From Niallia endozanthoxylica (GTDB taxonomy: Bacteria > Bacillota > Bacilli > Bacillales > Cytobacillaceae), in assembly GCF_008710145.1 (NCBI RefSeq), contig NZ_VYKL01000015.1, positions 372,001 through 436,000 of the forward strand: a stretch of 64,000 nucleotides of DNA. The letters run 5' to 3'. The position numbers and the translations under genes were made by a program. Below the pieces are notes generated by a model. The model had not been told where the DNA came from. It worked only from the letters and a program-made list of their open reading frames with translations, and made no database searches. This document shows, piece after piece, positions 19,402 through 28,644 of the stretch (positions are counted from its first letter, which is position 1; the number at the start of each line of letters is the position of its first letter).

Positions 19402-19446
19402 ATAAAAAAGGAGAAGAAGCAAACACTTTTTCTCCTTTTATTTTTA
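19402..19446. terminator. Bidirectional terminator
   Basis: AAAAAGGAGAA/TTCTCCTTTT inverted repeat between convergent ylaL and the PhoH gene. Confidence 0.7.
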
Positions 19447-19447
19447 A

Positions 19448-20776
19448 CTAGAGTAAATCAGCTGCCAATTGAGCAATACCAGATCGTTCACCCTTTACCA
19501 ATTTCACATGACCAGCAATTTTTTGGTTTTTGAACCTTTCGACCACATATGTAAGGCCGTTATTATAGGCATCTAAATAAGGATGGTCAATTTGTTCCGG
19601 ATCTCCCATTAAAACAATTTTACTGCCTTCTCCAACCCTAGTAAGAATCGTTTTTACTTCATGTTTTGTTAAATTCTGTGCTTCATCAATAATAATATAC
19701 TGATCAGGAATACTTCTCCCCCTTATATACGTTAATGCCTCCACTTCAATGGAACCCATACCAGCTAAGATAGCCTCCAGTTCACCTGGCTTTTTGGCAT
19801 TAAATAAGTATTCCAGGTTATCATAAATTGGCTGCATCCAAGGTCTAAGCTTCTCCTGCTTTTCACCGGGAAGAAAGCCGAGATCTTTGCCTACCGGTAC
19901 AATAGGTCTGGCCACTAGTAATTTTTTATAGTCTCCTAAATCCTCTGTCTGCATCAAGCCAGCCGCGAGTGCGAGTAATGTTTTTCCAGTACCTGCCTTT
20001 CCAATTAAGGTAACAAGAGGCAAATCATTCCGGAGCAACAGCTCAACTGCCATGGTCTGTTGGACATTTCTAGGCTTTATCCCCCATATATGTTCATGAT
20101 CAAAAACTAGTTTTTTCACTTTATTCCCTTTCTGATCAACCATTCCAATAGCTGAAGAAGAGGAACCCAGCGCATCTTTTAAAAGAATAAATTGATTAGG
20201 ATAAAATGGGTGGTTGGCAATTTCCGTTAGCAGCAGTTCCCCTTTTTCATAAAATCGATTTAATAATTCAGTGTCAATAAAGACATTAATATACCCTGTG
20301 TAAATATGGTCATTTTCTACAACACGATCGCTAAGAAAATCTTCCGACAATAATCCAATTGCATCAGCCTTGACCCTGACAAGAGCATCCTTACTGACGA
20401 GAATAACTTGCTTTCCATTTTCTTTTGTTTCTTCTTCAAGCGATAAATTTTTTGCTACCGCTAATATTCGGTTATCATTTGTTTTTTCAATAAATATCTC
20501 CTGAAGCTGGTGAAAAGAACGATGGTTAAGTTCTATACGGATTTCACCACCATTTTCAAGTTGTATTCCTTCGTGTAACTTTCCTGTTTCCCTCAAACCA
20601 TCAATCATTCTCGCAACTTGGCGTGCATTCCTCCCAATCTCATCCATATATCGCTTTTTTGAATCAACTTCTTCCAGCACTACTGCCGGAATAATAACTT
20701 CATTATCATCAAAGGAAAAAATAGAATAGGGATCTTGCAGTAATACATTCGTATCTAACACGTATATTTTACCCAA
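19448..20776 (-). CDS. ylaK: PIN-PhoH protein YlaK (PhoH2-type)
   Basis: 442 residues joining an N-terminal PIN nuclease domain (about 1-150; YVLDTNVLLQDP with the metal-binding Asp) to a C-terminal PhoH ATPase (about 230-442; Walker A GKAGTGKTLLA, Walker B YIIIDEAQNLT). This PhoH2 architecture has been shown in other bacteria to unwind and cut RNA. Stand-alone gene with a terminator shared with ylaL. The B. subtilis homologue YlaK has no settled role. Start ATG 20776 after a GGAGGCATC-type site. Confidence 0.88.
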   Translation of the reverse strand: MGKIYVLDTNVLLQDPYSIFSFDDNEVIIPAVVLEEVDSKKRYMDEIGRNARQVARMIDGLRETGKLHEGIQLENGGEIRIELNHRSFHQLQEIFIEKTNDNRILAVAKNLSLEEETKENGKQVILVSKDALVRVKADAIGLLSEDFLSDRVVENDHIYTGYINVFIDTELLNRFYEKGELLLTEIANHPFYPNQFILLKDALGSSSSAIGMVDQKGNKVKKLVFDHEHIWGIKPRNVQQTMAVELLLRNDLPLVTLIGKAGTGKTLLALAAGLMQTEDLGDYKKLLVARPIVPVGKDLGFLPGEKQEKLRPWMQPIYDNLEYLFNAKKPGELEAILAGMGSIEVEALTYIRGRSIPDQYIIIDEAQNLTKHEVKTILTRVGEGSKIVLMGDPEQIDHPYLDAYNNGLTYVVERFKNQKIAGHVKLVKGERSGIAQLAADLL

Positions 20777-21126
20777 TCCGATGCCTCCTGCTCCTATGCA
20801 TTCTATTTGCTGTGATGTGCTCCCTCAGTTTTCTTTCGGCAAACGATGTGATGATTTGTCCACCATAATTAGCATTCTGTTCACCCTTACGTAGAGTTTT
20901 CTATTATGTCTTCACAATGCCCTGTGATGAAAGTCGTTCTTTCCTGGATGCCACACCCCTTCATTCATGTACTAACTTAGGACAGTAGCTCTTTGGTAAA
21001 ATATATGTTTTTTTGTATAAAGATAGAAGATATTTTGCACAATAACTAGTAATGATTTCAATAAATAATTGAAATAATTTCAATCACCTAAAAAATTGCT
21101 GTCATATTTAAGGAGGTGTTCCCGAA
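20777..21126. promoter_or_regulatory. 350-bp gap between divergent ylaK and ylaJ
   Basis: No gene seen. AT-rich, with a strong AAGGAGGTG at its right end serving ylaJ. A sporulation-sigma promoter for ylaJ is likely from the family, but I could not identify it. Confidence 0.3.
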
Positions 21127-21708
21127 TTGAAAGTATATTTAATGCTTCTTTTAAGTTTGTTTATTCTATGTGGCTGCGGAGGAAATAATGAAACTGCAGA
21201 AGATAAGCAGCGTACCATCAATGTTAAAAACAGCACCATACAGGAGGTCGATAAGAAGACAGGCCAAGAGGTTTCAAAACATTTGGCAGACCTTGCAGCG
21301 AGTATTCCAAATGTTAACGATGCTACCGCGGTCGTTCTCGGGAAATATGCCATTGTCGGCATTGATGTGAACAAAAATTTAGATCGATCTGAAGTTGGTT
21401 CAATTAAATATACCGTAGCCGAAAGCCTAAAGAACGATCCTAACGGAGCAAGAGCAGTTGTGGTTGCAGACCCTGATATAAATGCACGTTTGAAAGAGAT
21501 AGCCGAGGATATTCAACAAGGAAAACCGGTACAAGGTATTATGAATGAGCTGGCAGATATTTCAGGCCGGCTGATGCCTGAGATTCCAGCTGATTTAACA
21601 GATCCTAAGCCGAAAAACATGTTAGATGAATCAAAAAAGAAGCTAAATGAAGGCGAAGAAAAAAAGCTTGAACAAAAACAAGAAGAGCAATCCAATCATC
21701 ATAAATAA
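21127..21708 (+). CDS. ylaJ: YhcN/YlaJ-family sporulation lipoprotein
   Basis: 193 residues. The signal peptide ends in lipobox LCGC (Cys about 17). The mature region carries the YhcN/YlaJ domain (about 50-135, with HLADLAASIPNVNDATAVVLGKYAIVG). The C-terminal tail (about 160-193) is Lys, Glu and Gln-rich, probably coiled. Family members are forespore or spore lipoproteins affecting germination or outgrowth. Starts at TTG 21127 with AAGGAGGTG upstream. Followed by a repeat-like block rather than a clean terminator. Confidence 0.85.
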   Translation: MKVYLMLLLSLFILCGCGGNNETAEDKQRTINVKNSTIQEVDKKTGQEVSKHLADLAASIPNVNDATAVVLGKYAIVGIDVNKNLDRSEVGSIKYTVAESLKNDPNGARAVVVADPDINARLKEIAEDIQQGKPVQGIMNELADISGRLMPEIPADLTDPKPKNMLDESKKKLNEGEEKKLEQKQEEQSNHHK

Positions 21709-21710
21709 GA

Positions 21711-21912
21711 AAAGCGTAAGCGCCTTGCTCAGCGACGTATGGACTGACTTGCACAGGATGTGCTGACATCGACGTTTGCCACAGGACGTGTCTTCTTTAG
21801 TCAATATTCCTCTTACTTCCGGACTGAGACAAAGCAAACACGAAGAACGCACTAGCGTGATTCAATGTTGACGCACTCGTTGCGGAGGAAGTGTGACGGC
21901 GCTGGAGCTAAA
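21711..21912. repeat. GC-richer repeat-like block after ylaJ
   Basis: About 200 bp that are noticeably richer in GC than the surroundings, with short internal inverted repeats (GAAAAGCGTAAGCGCCTTG, TGCACAGGATGTGCTGAC, GCACTAGCGTGATTC). It resembles dispersed intergenic repeats seen in Bacillaceae genomes, but only one copy lies in the window, so the assignment is by appearance only. No coding potential found. Confidence 0.45.
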
Positions 21913-21951
21913 CTACTATCAAAGTTAAAAGTTATATATTTCTTGGCATCC

Positions 21952-21983
21952 GAAAAAAGCTTAGTCTATACTAAGCTTTTTTC
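21952..21983 (-). terminator. Terminator of the PPOX-family gene
   Basis: 13-bp perfect stem GAAAAAAGCTTAG/CTAAGCTTTTTTC overlapping the TAG stop codon. Confidence 0.85.
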
Positions 21984-22426
21984 AATGCCTCCATCACCTG
22001 GGTATCTAATCTTTTTGCTGCTTTTAAATCATAGGTTTTTTCATATTCAGGTGCTACAGAGATTTTAGAACCATAAAACATAACATCTCTGACCTCTTCT
22101 ACATCCATTTGAATTTGAGCAAGCTTTAATGGAACATCCTCCATTTTCCTCTGTCTAATCCGTGCATTGCCGCTTATAGAATAAGTGGATTCATTTGCAA
22201 TGACATTAATTACAATTTTCGGATTATGCTCAATGTTTGTTACAATACGAGAACGGTTATCAACAGCAAACAAAATGGTTTTTTCATTCTTTGCCAACAA
22301 CCAAGAAATAGCACTTACGTTTGTTCCACCTGTCTCATGATCAATCGTAGCAAGAAGTACAAAGCGCTCTTTTTGCAGAAAATCAAATAATGGTTTCGTT
22401 AGTTCTGGTTCTACTTGATTTGCCAT
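21971..22426 (-). CDS. Pyridoxamine 5'-phosphate oxidase-fold protein
   Basis: 151 residues with the split-barrel FMN-binding fold of the PNPOx-like family: FLQKERFVLLATIDHETGG, ISWLLAKNEKTILFAVDN and NPKIVINVIANESTYSISG. Such proteins bind FMN, F420 or heme; the substrate cannot be told. I choose ATG 22426 (MANQVEPEL), which has AAAGGGGA seven bases upstream. The longer in-frame extension upstream lies in repeat sequence. Not part of the usual yla gene order, so it may be a lineage-specific addition. Confidence 0.8.
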   Translation of the reverse strand: MANQVEPELTKPLFDFLQKERFVLLATIDHETGGTNVSAISWLLAKNEKTILFAVDNRSRIVTNIEHNPKIVINVIANESTYSISGNARIRQRKMEDVPLKLAQIQMDVEEVRDVMFYGSKISVAPEYEKTYDLKAAKRLDTQVMEALKKA

Positions 22427-22537
22427 AAGAGAATCCCCTTTATAATCAAATTCGCCCCGTCGAATTTGCGCCCGGATTTTTATCGAGCTTGCGCGATAAA
22501 TTACCTTTAAAAAATCCGAGGCATCCGCCGGAGGCTT

Positions 22538-22635
22538 AACTTCATTCAGCCGGGGTTTAAACCCCCACTGAATCGGAGAGCCTTTTGCATTCATCCGCAA
22601 CTTATAGAAGTGAAGGACTTCTGCTGAATGAAGTT
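22538..22635 (+). repeat. 98-bp palindromic repeat, full copy
   Basis: Bounded by inverted repeats AACTTCATTCAGC and GCTGAATGAAGTT. Contains an internal palindrome GGGGTTTAAACCCC and the stretch ACTGAATCGGAGAG...TTTTGCATTC. A second, left-truncated copy lies at 45499-45575. Its upstream neighbour (22441-22537) is also hairpin-rich. Confidence 0.75.
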
Positions 22636-22866
22636 ACCATCATCATATTATTAAAATACCTTACTTTCAACGATTTCACACACAAATCGAAGATTTTACT
22701 CATTTATATTCGTATCTCATAAAAACATATTATATAATTGACATAAATCAATGTATAATGGTCATTACCATAATCATCAAAATGTAAAAAGGATTGATTT
22801 GAAAGTGGTTTTCCATTCATCTAAACATTATAAGAACTGAATTTAAATTCTCCTGAGGTGTATAGA

Positions 22867-23070
22867 ATGAGAGTAAAATGTGTTATTTGTGATAAAATTG
22901 AATCTATTGAAGATAATTCCTTTCAAGCAAAGCGTTTAAGAAATAGACCTATTTATACGTATATGTGTAAAACTTGCACTAATCGAATTACAGAAAAAAC
23001 GGAGCAACGAATTGCTACCGGGAATTTTCAGCTTTATCGAAGTAAAAAAAATGAAGATGCTTGGGAGTAA
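22867..23070 (+). CDS. ylaI: YlaI, small zinc-ribbon-like protein
   Basis: 67 residues starting MRVKCVICDKIESIEDN; two Cys pairs (CVIC near residue 5 and CKTC near residue 38) suggest one structural zinc. I choose the ATG at 22867, six bases after GAGGTG; an upstream GTG is part of that site. Conserved in Bacillus next to ylaH and typA. No known function. A hairpin terminator follows at 23100. Confidence 0.8.
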   Translation: MRVKCVICDKIESIEDNSFQAKRLRNRPIYTYMCKTCTNRITEKTEQRIATGNFQLYRSKKNEDAWE

Positions 23071-23100
23071 ACTATAACTATCTATATCTCCCGTAACAAA

Positions 23101-23128
23101 AGACGCCGTTTTCTACAGCGTCTTTGTT
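23101..23128. terminator. Bidirectional terminator after ylaI
   Basis: AAGACGC/GCGTCTT stem with A and T flanks between ylaI and the convergent small gene. Confidence 0.7.
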
Positions 23129-23133
23129 GTATG

Positions 23134-23421
23134 TTATTCGGGATAATTTTGATATCTATCTGGGCTGTCATTAATTTGATTAATCATGACTTCTATTAAT
23201 TCCTGTGAAAAACGGGTATTATGCTGTTTCCCCTCATTTACATATGAAATATTGTAATAACCATTTTCTTTTTTCACTTTTATCTCAGAAAGACCAAGTT
23301 CTTCCGTTAATATCGACCTAAACAATTCTTCCGTTTCCACAGCTGCTTGATCGTCAGGTCTTTCATCGATCACCGCCTTTATAGTCAACCAGTTATAAAT
23401 TGCATCTTGTACTTTTTTCAT
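23134..23421 (-). CDS. Conserved hypothetical protein (95 aa)
   Basis: 95 residues, acidic and soluble, probably alpha plus beta: MKKVQDAIYNWLTIKAVIDE, then ELGLSEIKVKKENGYYNISY. The gene follows ylaH by 27 bases on the same strand and is likely cotranscribed with it. I do not recognise a family. Codon use and ribosome binding site (AAGAGGAG) look genuine. Confidence 0.65.
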   Translation of the reverse strand: MKKVQDAIYNWLTIKAVIDERPDDQAAVETEELFRSILTEELGLSEIKVKKENGYYNISYVNEGKQHNTRFSQELIEVMINQINDSPDRYQNYPE

Positions 23422-23448
23422 TAACCAAACTCCTCTTCAAGATGATAC

Positions 23449-23748
23449 TTATGCGTTTTTATGCCTGTGTAGCCGAATTTTGTAGATAACCAGAATAAGC
23501 GCTGCCACAACGAGTCCCTCCGCAATTGGAAGAAAAATAGCAAGAAACGTTAAAAATGTACAGCCGAAAATTAAGAAAAAATAAATAATAACTGTCTTCA
23601 ACAATGGCAACTTTTGAGCAAAGCCAAGTTTAAAAACAATAATGCTTAAGAGTAGAATGGTGATATACAACAGCCACATTCCAAGGTCAGAATTTATATT
23701 TACTTTATATAATGCAGCAAAAAATGATAATCTCTCCGTGATATCCAT
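23449..23748 (-). CDS. ylaH: YlaH-like membrane protein
   Basis: 99 residues with three hydrophobic segments (about 22-42, 50-70, 72-90) and a basic C-terminus ([10 protein letters not shown]), as in the YlaH family. I start at ATG 23748 ([10 protein letters not shown]) with AAGGAGA nine bases upstream; the ORF extension upstream includes that site. Function unknown. Upstream of the 95-aa gene, downstream of typA on the same strand but separated by a typA terminator. Confidence 0.78.
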   Translation of the reverse strand: MDITERLSFFAALYKVNINSDLGMWLLYITILLLSIIVFKLGFAQKLPLLKTVIIYFFLIFGCTFLTFLAIFLPIAEGLVVAALILVIYKIRLHRHKNA

Positions 23749-23876
23749 ACTCCATTGTCTCCTTTTTTTCAAAACTCATAATCTTAAGATTACTATACTA
23801 TTTTTGTACAAACCATTCAACAATCTTTAGTTCATTAGGTCGATTCATAGCCTAGGTACATTCCAACACAAAAAAT

Positions 23877-23901
23877 AAAAGGAGACGCAATGTCTCCTTT
23901 T
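23877..23901 (-). terminator. typA terminator
   Basis: 10-bp stem AAAAGGAGAC/GTCTCCTTTT with a 5-base loop. Confidence 0.85.
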
Positions 23902-23922
23902 TGCTTAAGCTTAATATGATGT

Positions 23923-25764
23923 TTATGCCTGAACTTCAGCACCTTTTTTCTTTTTCGCTGCTTTTTCACGTTCATTCTTATTAAGAATCTTCTTTCGAAG
24001 ACGAATCGATTCTGGAGTAACCTCGCAATATTCGTCTTCGTTCAAGTATTCTAATGATTCTTCCAACGTTAAAATACGAGGTTTTTTCATTGTATTGGTT
24101 TGGTCCTTTGTTGCTGAACGAACATTTGTCTGTTGTTTCATTTTTGTAATGTTAACGGTCAGATCATTTTCACGATTATGTTCACCGACAATCATGCCTT
24201 CATAGATTTCTGTACCGGCGTCAACAAAAATGATACCACGATCTTCTACGCCCATAATTCCATAAGTTGTCGCTTTTCCATTTTCCATTGAAACAAGAAC
24301 TCCTTGACGTCTGCCGCCCACTTGACCCGGCTGCATTGGCTGATAGCTGTCAAAGGTATGGTTCATAATCCCATATCCACGTGTTAAAGTTAAAAATTCA
24401 GTAGAATATCCAATCAAGCCTCTTGCAGGTACATTAAAGATCAAACGAACTTGACCATTTCCGTTGTTAATCATATCAAGCATTTCACCTTTACGAGAGC
24501 CCATTGATTCCATAACAGCACCTGTGTGCTCTTCAGGGACATCAATTTGAACACGTTCCACCGGTTCACAGCGAACCCCATCAATTACCCTGACAATTAC
24601 TTCTGGTTTAGAGACCTGGAGTTCATAGCCTTCACGACGCATGTTTTCAATCAAGATGGATAAATGTAATTCTCCACGTCCAGAGACAATCCATGCATCA
24701 GGGGAATCCGTGTTATCTACACGTAAACTTACATCCGTTTGCAGCTGTGAACGAAGTCTTTCTTCAATTTTTCTTGAAGTCACATATTTCCCTTCACGAC
24801 CGGCAAATGGACTGTTATTCACGACAAATTCCATTTGCAAGGTTGGTTCATCGATTCTTAAAATTGGTAATGCTTCTTGATGCTCAACAGGACACACCGT
24901 TTCACCGACATTAATGTCTTCCATACCAGAAACGGCGATTAAATCACCCGCATAAGCTTCTTCAATTTCTAATCGTTTTAAACCAAAAAAGCCCATTAGC
25001 TTTGTCACTCTAAATTGCTTAACTGTTCCATCCAGTTTCATTAATGCGACCGACTGTCCAACCTTTATCGTACCGCGAAACACACGGCCAATACCGATTC
25101 TGCCTACAAAGTCATTATAATCTAATAATGCAACCTGAAATTGAAGCGGCTCATCACGGTTGTCAATTGGAGCAGGAATATGGTCTAAAATCGCCTCATA
25201 AAGTACTTCCATATTTTCATCTTGTTTTTCAGGATCAGTACTTGCTGTTCCATTAATTCCAGAAGCATAAATAACCGGGAACTCAAGCTGATCTTCATCT
25301 GCGCCTAGTTCAATAAATAAATCGATTACTTCATCAACTACTTCTGTTGGACGGGCAAAATCACGGTCAATTTTGTTAACGACAACAATTGGAGTTATTT
25401 TTTGCTCCAATGCTTTTTTAAGAACGAAACGAGTCTGCGGCATAGTTCCTTCATATGCATCAACAACTAAAAGAACTCCATCAACCATCTTCATAATCCG
25501 TTCTACTTCACCGCCGAAATCAGCATGTCCCGGTGTATCAAGAATATTAATTCTTTTATTTTTATACTGTATTGCGGTATTTTTTGCTAAAATAGTAATA
25601 CCGCGTTCTCTTTCTATATCACCGGAATCCATTGCCCGTTCTTCTACATGTTCATTTGAACGAAATGTACCAGATTGTTTTAATAACTGATCCACTAACG
25701 TCGTTTTACCATGGTCTACGTGGGCTATGATTGCAATATTACGAATATCTTCTCTGCTTTTCAA
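23923..25764 (-). CDS. typA: Ribosome-associated GTPase TypA/BipA
   Basis: 613 residues, full length. Translational GTPase with G1 AHVDHGKT, G3 DTPGHADF and G4 NKID in the first 140 residues, EF-Tu-like domain II (about 200-290), two EF-G-like domains and the BipA C-terminal domain. It assists ribosome assembly and stress adaptation, notably in the cold. The C-terminus is Lys-rich (EKAAKKKKGAEV). Start ATG 25764 with AGGAGG upstream. Monocistronic. Confidence 0.96.
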   Translation of the reverse strand: MKSREDIRNIAIIAHVDHGKTTLVDQLLKQSGTFRSNEHVEERAMDSGDIERERGITILAKNTAIQYKNKRINILDTPGHADFGGEVERIMKMVDGVLLVVDAYEGTMPQTRFVLKKALEQKITPIVVVNKIDRDFARPTEVVDEVIDLFIELGADEDQLEFPVIYASGINGTASTDPEKQDENMEVLYEAILDHIPAPIDNRDEPLQFQVALLDYNDFVGRIGIGRVFRGTIKVGQSVALMKLDGTVKQFRVTKLMGFFGLKRLEIEEAYAGDLIAVSGMEDINVGETVCPVEHQEALPILRIDEPTLQMEFVVNNSPFAGREGKYVTSRKIEERLRSQLQTDVSLRVDNTDSPDAWIVSGRGELHLSILIENMRREGYELQVSKPEVIVRVIDGVRCEPVERVQIDVPEEHTGAVMESMGSRKGEMLDMINNGNGQVRLIFNVPARGLIGYSTEFLTLTRGYGIMNHTFDSYQPMQPGQVGGRRQGVLVSMENGKATTYGIMGVEDRGIIFVDAGTEIYEGMIVGEHNRENDLTVNITKMKQQTNVRSATKDQTNTMKKPRILTLEESLEYLNEDEYCEVTPESIRLRKKILNKNEREKAAKKKKGAEVQA

Positions 25765-25970
25765 AAAATTTCCTCCTACCTATCATAAGGTGAATCAATT
25801 GCTAGCTTATATAAAGGGTCTTAAAGATAACCCGGATACACTGAAGCTTAACTGAGACATTATAACACAATAGAGTGGCAAAGAAATAATTTTTTGTGTA
25901 AAATGTAATTAAAGTTTTTTAAATGATTGAAATCTTTTATTTTATTTTCTTTATAACTGGAGGCTTAACC

Positions 25971-26156
25971 TTGAAAAAAATCAAGTGGATATCGTTATTA
26001 TTTGCATTTCTTGCGACAGCATGCATGGCTGGTATTGGCATTGCTATTGCTGAAAGAAGTGTTGTTGGCATCGCAGGTAGTATAATTATGCTCATTCTTG
26101 TTATGGGATTTGGCTTTATGCAAAAGAAAAAAATGAGGGAAAATGGGATTCTTTAA
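25971..26156 (+). CDS. ylaF: YlaF-like small membrane protein (DUF5325)
   Basis: 61 residues with two membrane helices (about 6-26 and 30-50) and a KKKMRE basic tail. I use the TTG at 25971 (MKKIKWISLLF), seven bases after GGAGG. A hydrophobic upstream extension in the same frame has no ribosome binding site. Size and place beside typA fit YlaF. Function unknown. Confidence 0.75.
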   Translation: MKKIKWISLLFAFLATACMAGIGIAIAERSVVGIAGSIIMLILVMGFGFMQKKKMRENGIL

Positions 26157-26174
26157 TCCCTTTCCCTCATTTTT
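26129..26174. terminator. Bidirectional terminator ylaF/suhB
   Basis: Stem AAAAATGAGGGAAA/TTTCCCTCATTTTT, extended by GGGAT/ATCCC, across the ylaF stop codon. Confidence 0.85.
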
Positions 26175-26200
26175 GTGCAAATTAAAAATAATTTTCTGTT

Positions 26201-27001
26201 CTACCAATCGCCATTACACAAAAACTTCTTCAACACTTCTTCATGCAGGCCAGGTTTCGAAACAAAAATAGAGCATTGTTCCAATAAATTGAGCGGTTTA
26301 CCTCTTAAATCAGTTACATCACCGCCCAACTCTTCAATAAGAATTTTACCGGCAGCAAAATCCCATGGCGATAACCGTAAAGAAATATAGGCATCGAGCC
26401 TGCCTGCTGCTACATAAGCAAATTCAAGCGCTGCACATCCGTAGGATCTAGTTCCTCGAACGTCTTTAACAAGAGGAGCAAGAATAGCAGAATCAATTCT
26501 TTTATTTTCAGTTACCCATGAAGCATTTATTCCAATAATGCTCTCAGCTATATTCACTTCTTCTAACGGTCCTAGCTGAAGCTCATTCATGTATGCCCCT
26601 TTATTCTTGATGGCATGATATAGTTCATCCCTTACAACATCATAGATTAACCCAATCATTCCCACACCATTTTCATAAATACCTATTGAAATGGCAAAAT
26701 TACGCTGCATATGCACAAAATTCATGGTTCCATCAATTGGATCAATGATCCAGATAATTCCGTCCATTGTCTTCGGCTTATCACCAAAACCTTCTTCACC
26801 AATTATTTTATGTTCTGGATAATTTTTTCGAATTTTACCAATAAAAAATTGCTCAATTTTTTTATCGATTTCTGTAACTAGATCATTTCGATTTGACTTT
26901 GTTTGAATATCTAATGTTTTACTAAATGAACCCTTAATGATTTCAGCAGCTTCCTTAATCCAGCCTTTTGCGTTTGTATCAATATCCGACCAATTTGTCA
27001 T
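26201..27001 (-). CDS. suhB: Inositol monophosphatase family protein (YktC)
   Basis: 266 residues. Mg-dependent phosphatase of the IMPase family with IIGEEGFG, the metal site WIIDPIDGTMNFVH, and the C-terminal WDFAAGKILIEELGG. Substrates in B. subtilis include inositol phosphate and possibly other sugar or nucleotide phosphates. Start ATG 27001 with GGAGGT five bases upstream. Monocistronic. Confidence 0.9.
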   Translation of the reverse strand: MTNWSDIDTNAKGWIKEAAEIIKGSFSKTLDIQTKSNRNDLVTEIDKKIEQFFIGKIRKNYPEHKIIGEEGFGDKPKTMDGIIWIIDPIDGTMNFVHMQRNFAISIGIYENGVGMIGLIYDVVRDELYHAIKNKGAYMNELQLGPLEEVNIAESIIGINASWVTENKRIDSAILAPLVKDVRGTRSYGCAALEFAYVAAGRLDAYISLRLSPWDFAAGKILIEELGGDVTDLRGKPLNLLEQCSIFVSKPGLHEEVLKKFLCNGDW

Positions 27002-27105
27002 TCTGTACCTCCGACATCAATCGTTTCCAAATTATGAATTAATTCATCTATTATTGTAAGCCATTTTGTATAAGAGAACCAATTTTTAGTATAGCCAAAC
27101 ATAAA

Positions 27106-27140
27106 AAACGAACTCTACATTTAATAACAGAGTTCGTTTC
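27106..27140 (-). terminator. Terminator of the 64-aa gene
   Basis: 10-bp stem AACGAACTCT/AGAGTTCGTT on the leftward transcript. Confidence 0.7.
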
Positions 27141-27189
27141 TAAATCAAAATTATTCTCTTCATTTTCTCTCTCTTTCTCCCTTTTCATT

Positions 27190-27384
27190 TTACAGTGCTT
27201 TTAATGTAAGAAGTTCCTGCCTAATTCTTTCAAGCCTTTCCTTGCTTTCTCTTTTTTTACTTTCATTATTTTCTCCCATTGCCTCAAATAATACAGCCAG
27301 TTCATAATCCATTTCTAACTTCAAGACAGCTTTTCTTTCCTTTTCAATCGCTTTCTTTTTTACTGAATTCATCACTTGTTTCAT
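27190..27384 (-). CDS. Small charged helical protein (YkzI-like)
   Basis: 64 residues, almost wholly Lys, Glu and Arg-rich helix (KKKAIEKERKAVLKLEMDYELA), probably a coiled coil. Start ATG 27384 has AAGGGGTG eight bases upstream. Position between suhB and yktB matches ykzI in B. subtilis, though I am unsure of sequence identity. It has its own terminator. Function unknown. Confidence 0.6.
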   Translation of the reverse strand: MKQVMNSVKKKAIEKERKAVLKLEMDYELAVLFEAMGENNESKKRESKERLERIRQELLTLKAL

Positions 27385-27617
27385 TGACAGTACACCCCTT
27401 CCAAGTATATTTTTCTCAATAAAAAGTCTGATTATTTGTATTATTATATTATGTGGTTCTTATCATTCTTGCAACTAATTTGCACACTCGCCTATTAACA
27501 TTGCACTTTCCCATTTTTCAATTCTCCATTTTATGCCTTACTTGAAAATCAACTTTCTTCTTACCACTAGATGTTTGTGATACAATATTTGTCGAAGTAC
27601 AACCAGGAGGTAATTAC

Positions 27618-28241
27618 ATGACATTCTCAGGATTTTCAAAATCAGATTTTGAAGTTTTTTCTATAGATGGATTAGAGAACCGTATGGATGCTTTAATAAC
27701 ACATATCCGTCCGAAGCTAGATGCACTTGGGGAACACTTCGCGCAAACTCTATCTGTAATGACTGGCCAAGAAATATTTGCACATGTCGCGAAGCATGCA
27801 CGTCGAAAAGTGAATCCACCAAACGATACATGGGTAGCATTTGCCAACAATTCAAGAGGTTATAAGATGTTACCACATTTTCAGATTGGATTATGGGGGT
27901 CTCATGTCTTTATTTGGTTTGCCATGATTTATGAAGCTCCTCGAAAGACTGAATACGGAAAAATCTTTCAATCAAATGTTAACCAAATATTCCATGACAT
28001 TCCAAAAGATTTTGTTTGGTCTATTGACCATATGAAGCCTGATGTTTTAAAACATGCCGAACTGTCCAAAGAAGAGCTGGTAGACATGTTTGTCCGTTTA
28101 CAAACGATTAAAAAGGCTGAAATACTTTGCGGTTATCAAATTTCTAGAGAAGAAGCCATTGAAATGTCAGGACAACAGCTTATAGACCAAATCCAGCGTG
28201 TGTTTACACAAGTTTTACCCTTATACAAACTGGTCCAATAA
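27618..28241 (+). CDS. yktB: DUF1054 protein YktB
   Basis: 207 residues, UPF0637/DUF1054 family, a structural-genomics fold with no assigned reaction. Family hallmarks seen: FSKSDFEVFSIDGLENRMDA, HVAKHARRKVNPPNDTWVAF and HFQIGLWGSHVFIWFAM. Start ATG 27618 with AGGAGG. Monocistronic, followed by a strong hairpin at 28310. Confidence 0.88.
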   Translation: MTFSGFSKSDFEVFSIDGLENRMDALITHIRPKLDALGEHFAQTLSVMTGQEIFAHVAKHARRKVNPPNDTWVAFANNSRGYKMLPHFQIGLWGSHVFIWFAMIYEAPRKTEYGKIFQSNVNQIFHDIPKDFVWSIDHMKPDVLKHAELSKEELVDMFVRLQTIKKAEILCGYQISREEAIEMSGQQLIDQIQRVFTQVLPLYKLVQ

Positions 28242-28309
28242 GCAAAAATGGTTTCTAAATCATAAGACCGGAAAGCAATCAACAATGACATTATATTGCT
28301 GGTAACAAA

Positions 28310-28342
28310 TCCTCCTAAATCTTGACCATTTAGGAGGATTAT
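28310..28342. terminator. Bidirectional terminator yktB/yktA
   Basis: 13-bp stem AATCCTCCTAAAT/ATTTAGGAGGATT with a 7-base loop. Confidence 0.85.
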
Positions 28343-28368
28343 GTTTGTTTTTCATTATATGCAGCTAA

Positions 28369-28644
28369 TTACGAATGCATTCTAATAATTGAATCAGAAT
28401 CTGATTCTTTTCCCTTCTTAATTGTTCGATAGGATGAATAACCACTGACCTCTTCGAACTCTGCACAAAGCTTTTTCTCCTGTGCTTTACTTGGGACTAT
28501 TTCTTTAAATCTCCTATAGACCTCGAGCAGACTCTCTCGCTTGACACCTTTTTCATAAGCTTGTTCAATTGTTTCAAAAAAACGAATCACATCAATGATT
28601 TCATCTGTTGACCAGTCATGATCAATTGGATATTGATATTCCAT
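28369..28644 (-). CDS. yktA: UPF0223 protein YktA
   Basis: 91 residues, small helical protein of the UPF0223 family ([39 protein letters not shown]). Function unknown. Position between yktB and speA is as in B. subtilis. Divergent from speA across a 332-bp gap. Confidence 0.88.
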   Translation of the reverse strand: MEYQYPIDHDWSTDEIIDVIRFFETIEQAYEKGVKRESLLEVYRRFKEIVPSKAQEKKLCAEFEEVSGYSSYRTIKKGKESDSDSIIRMHS

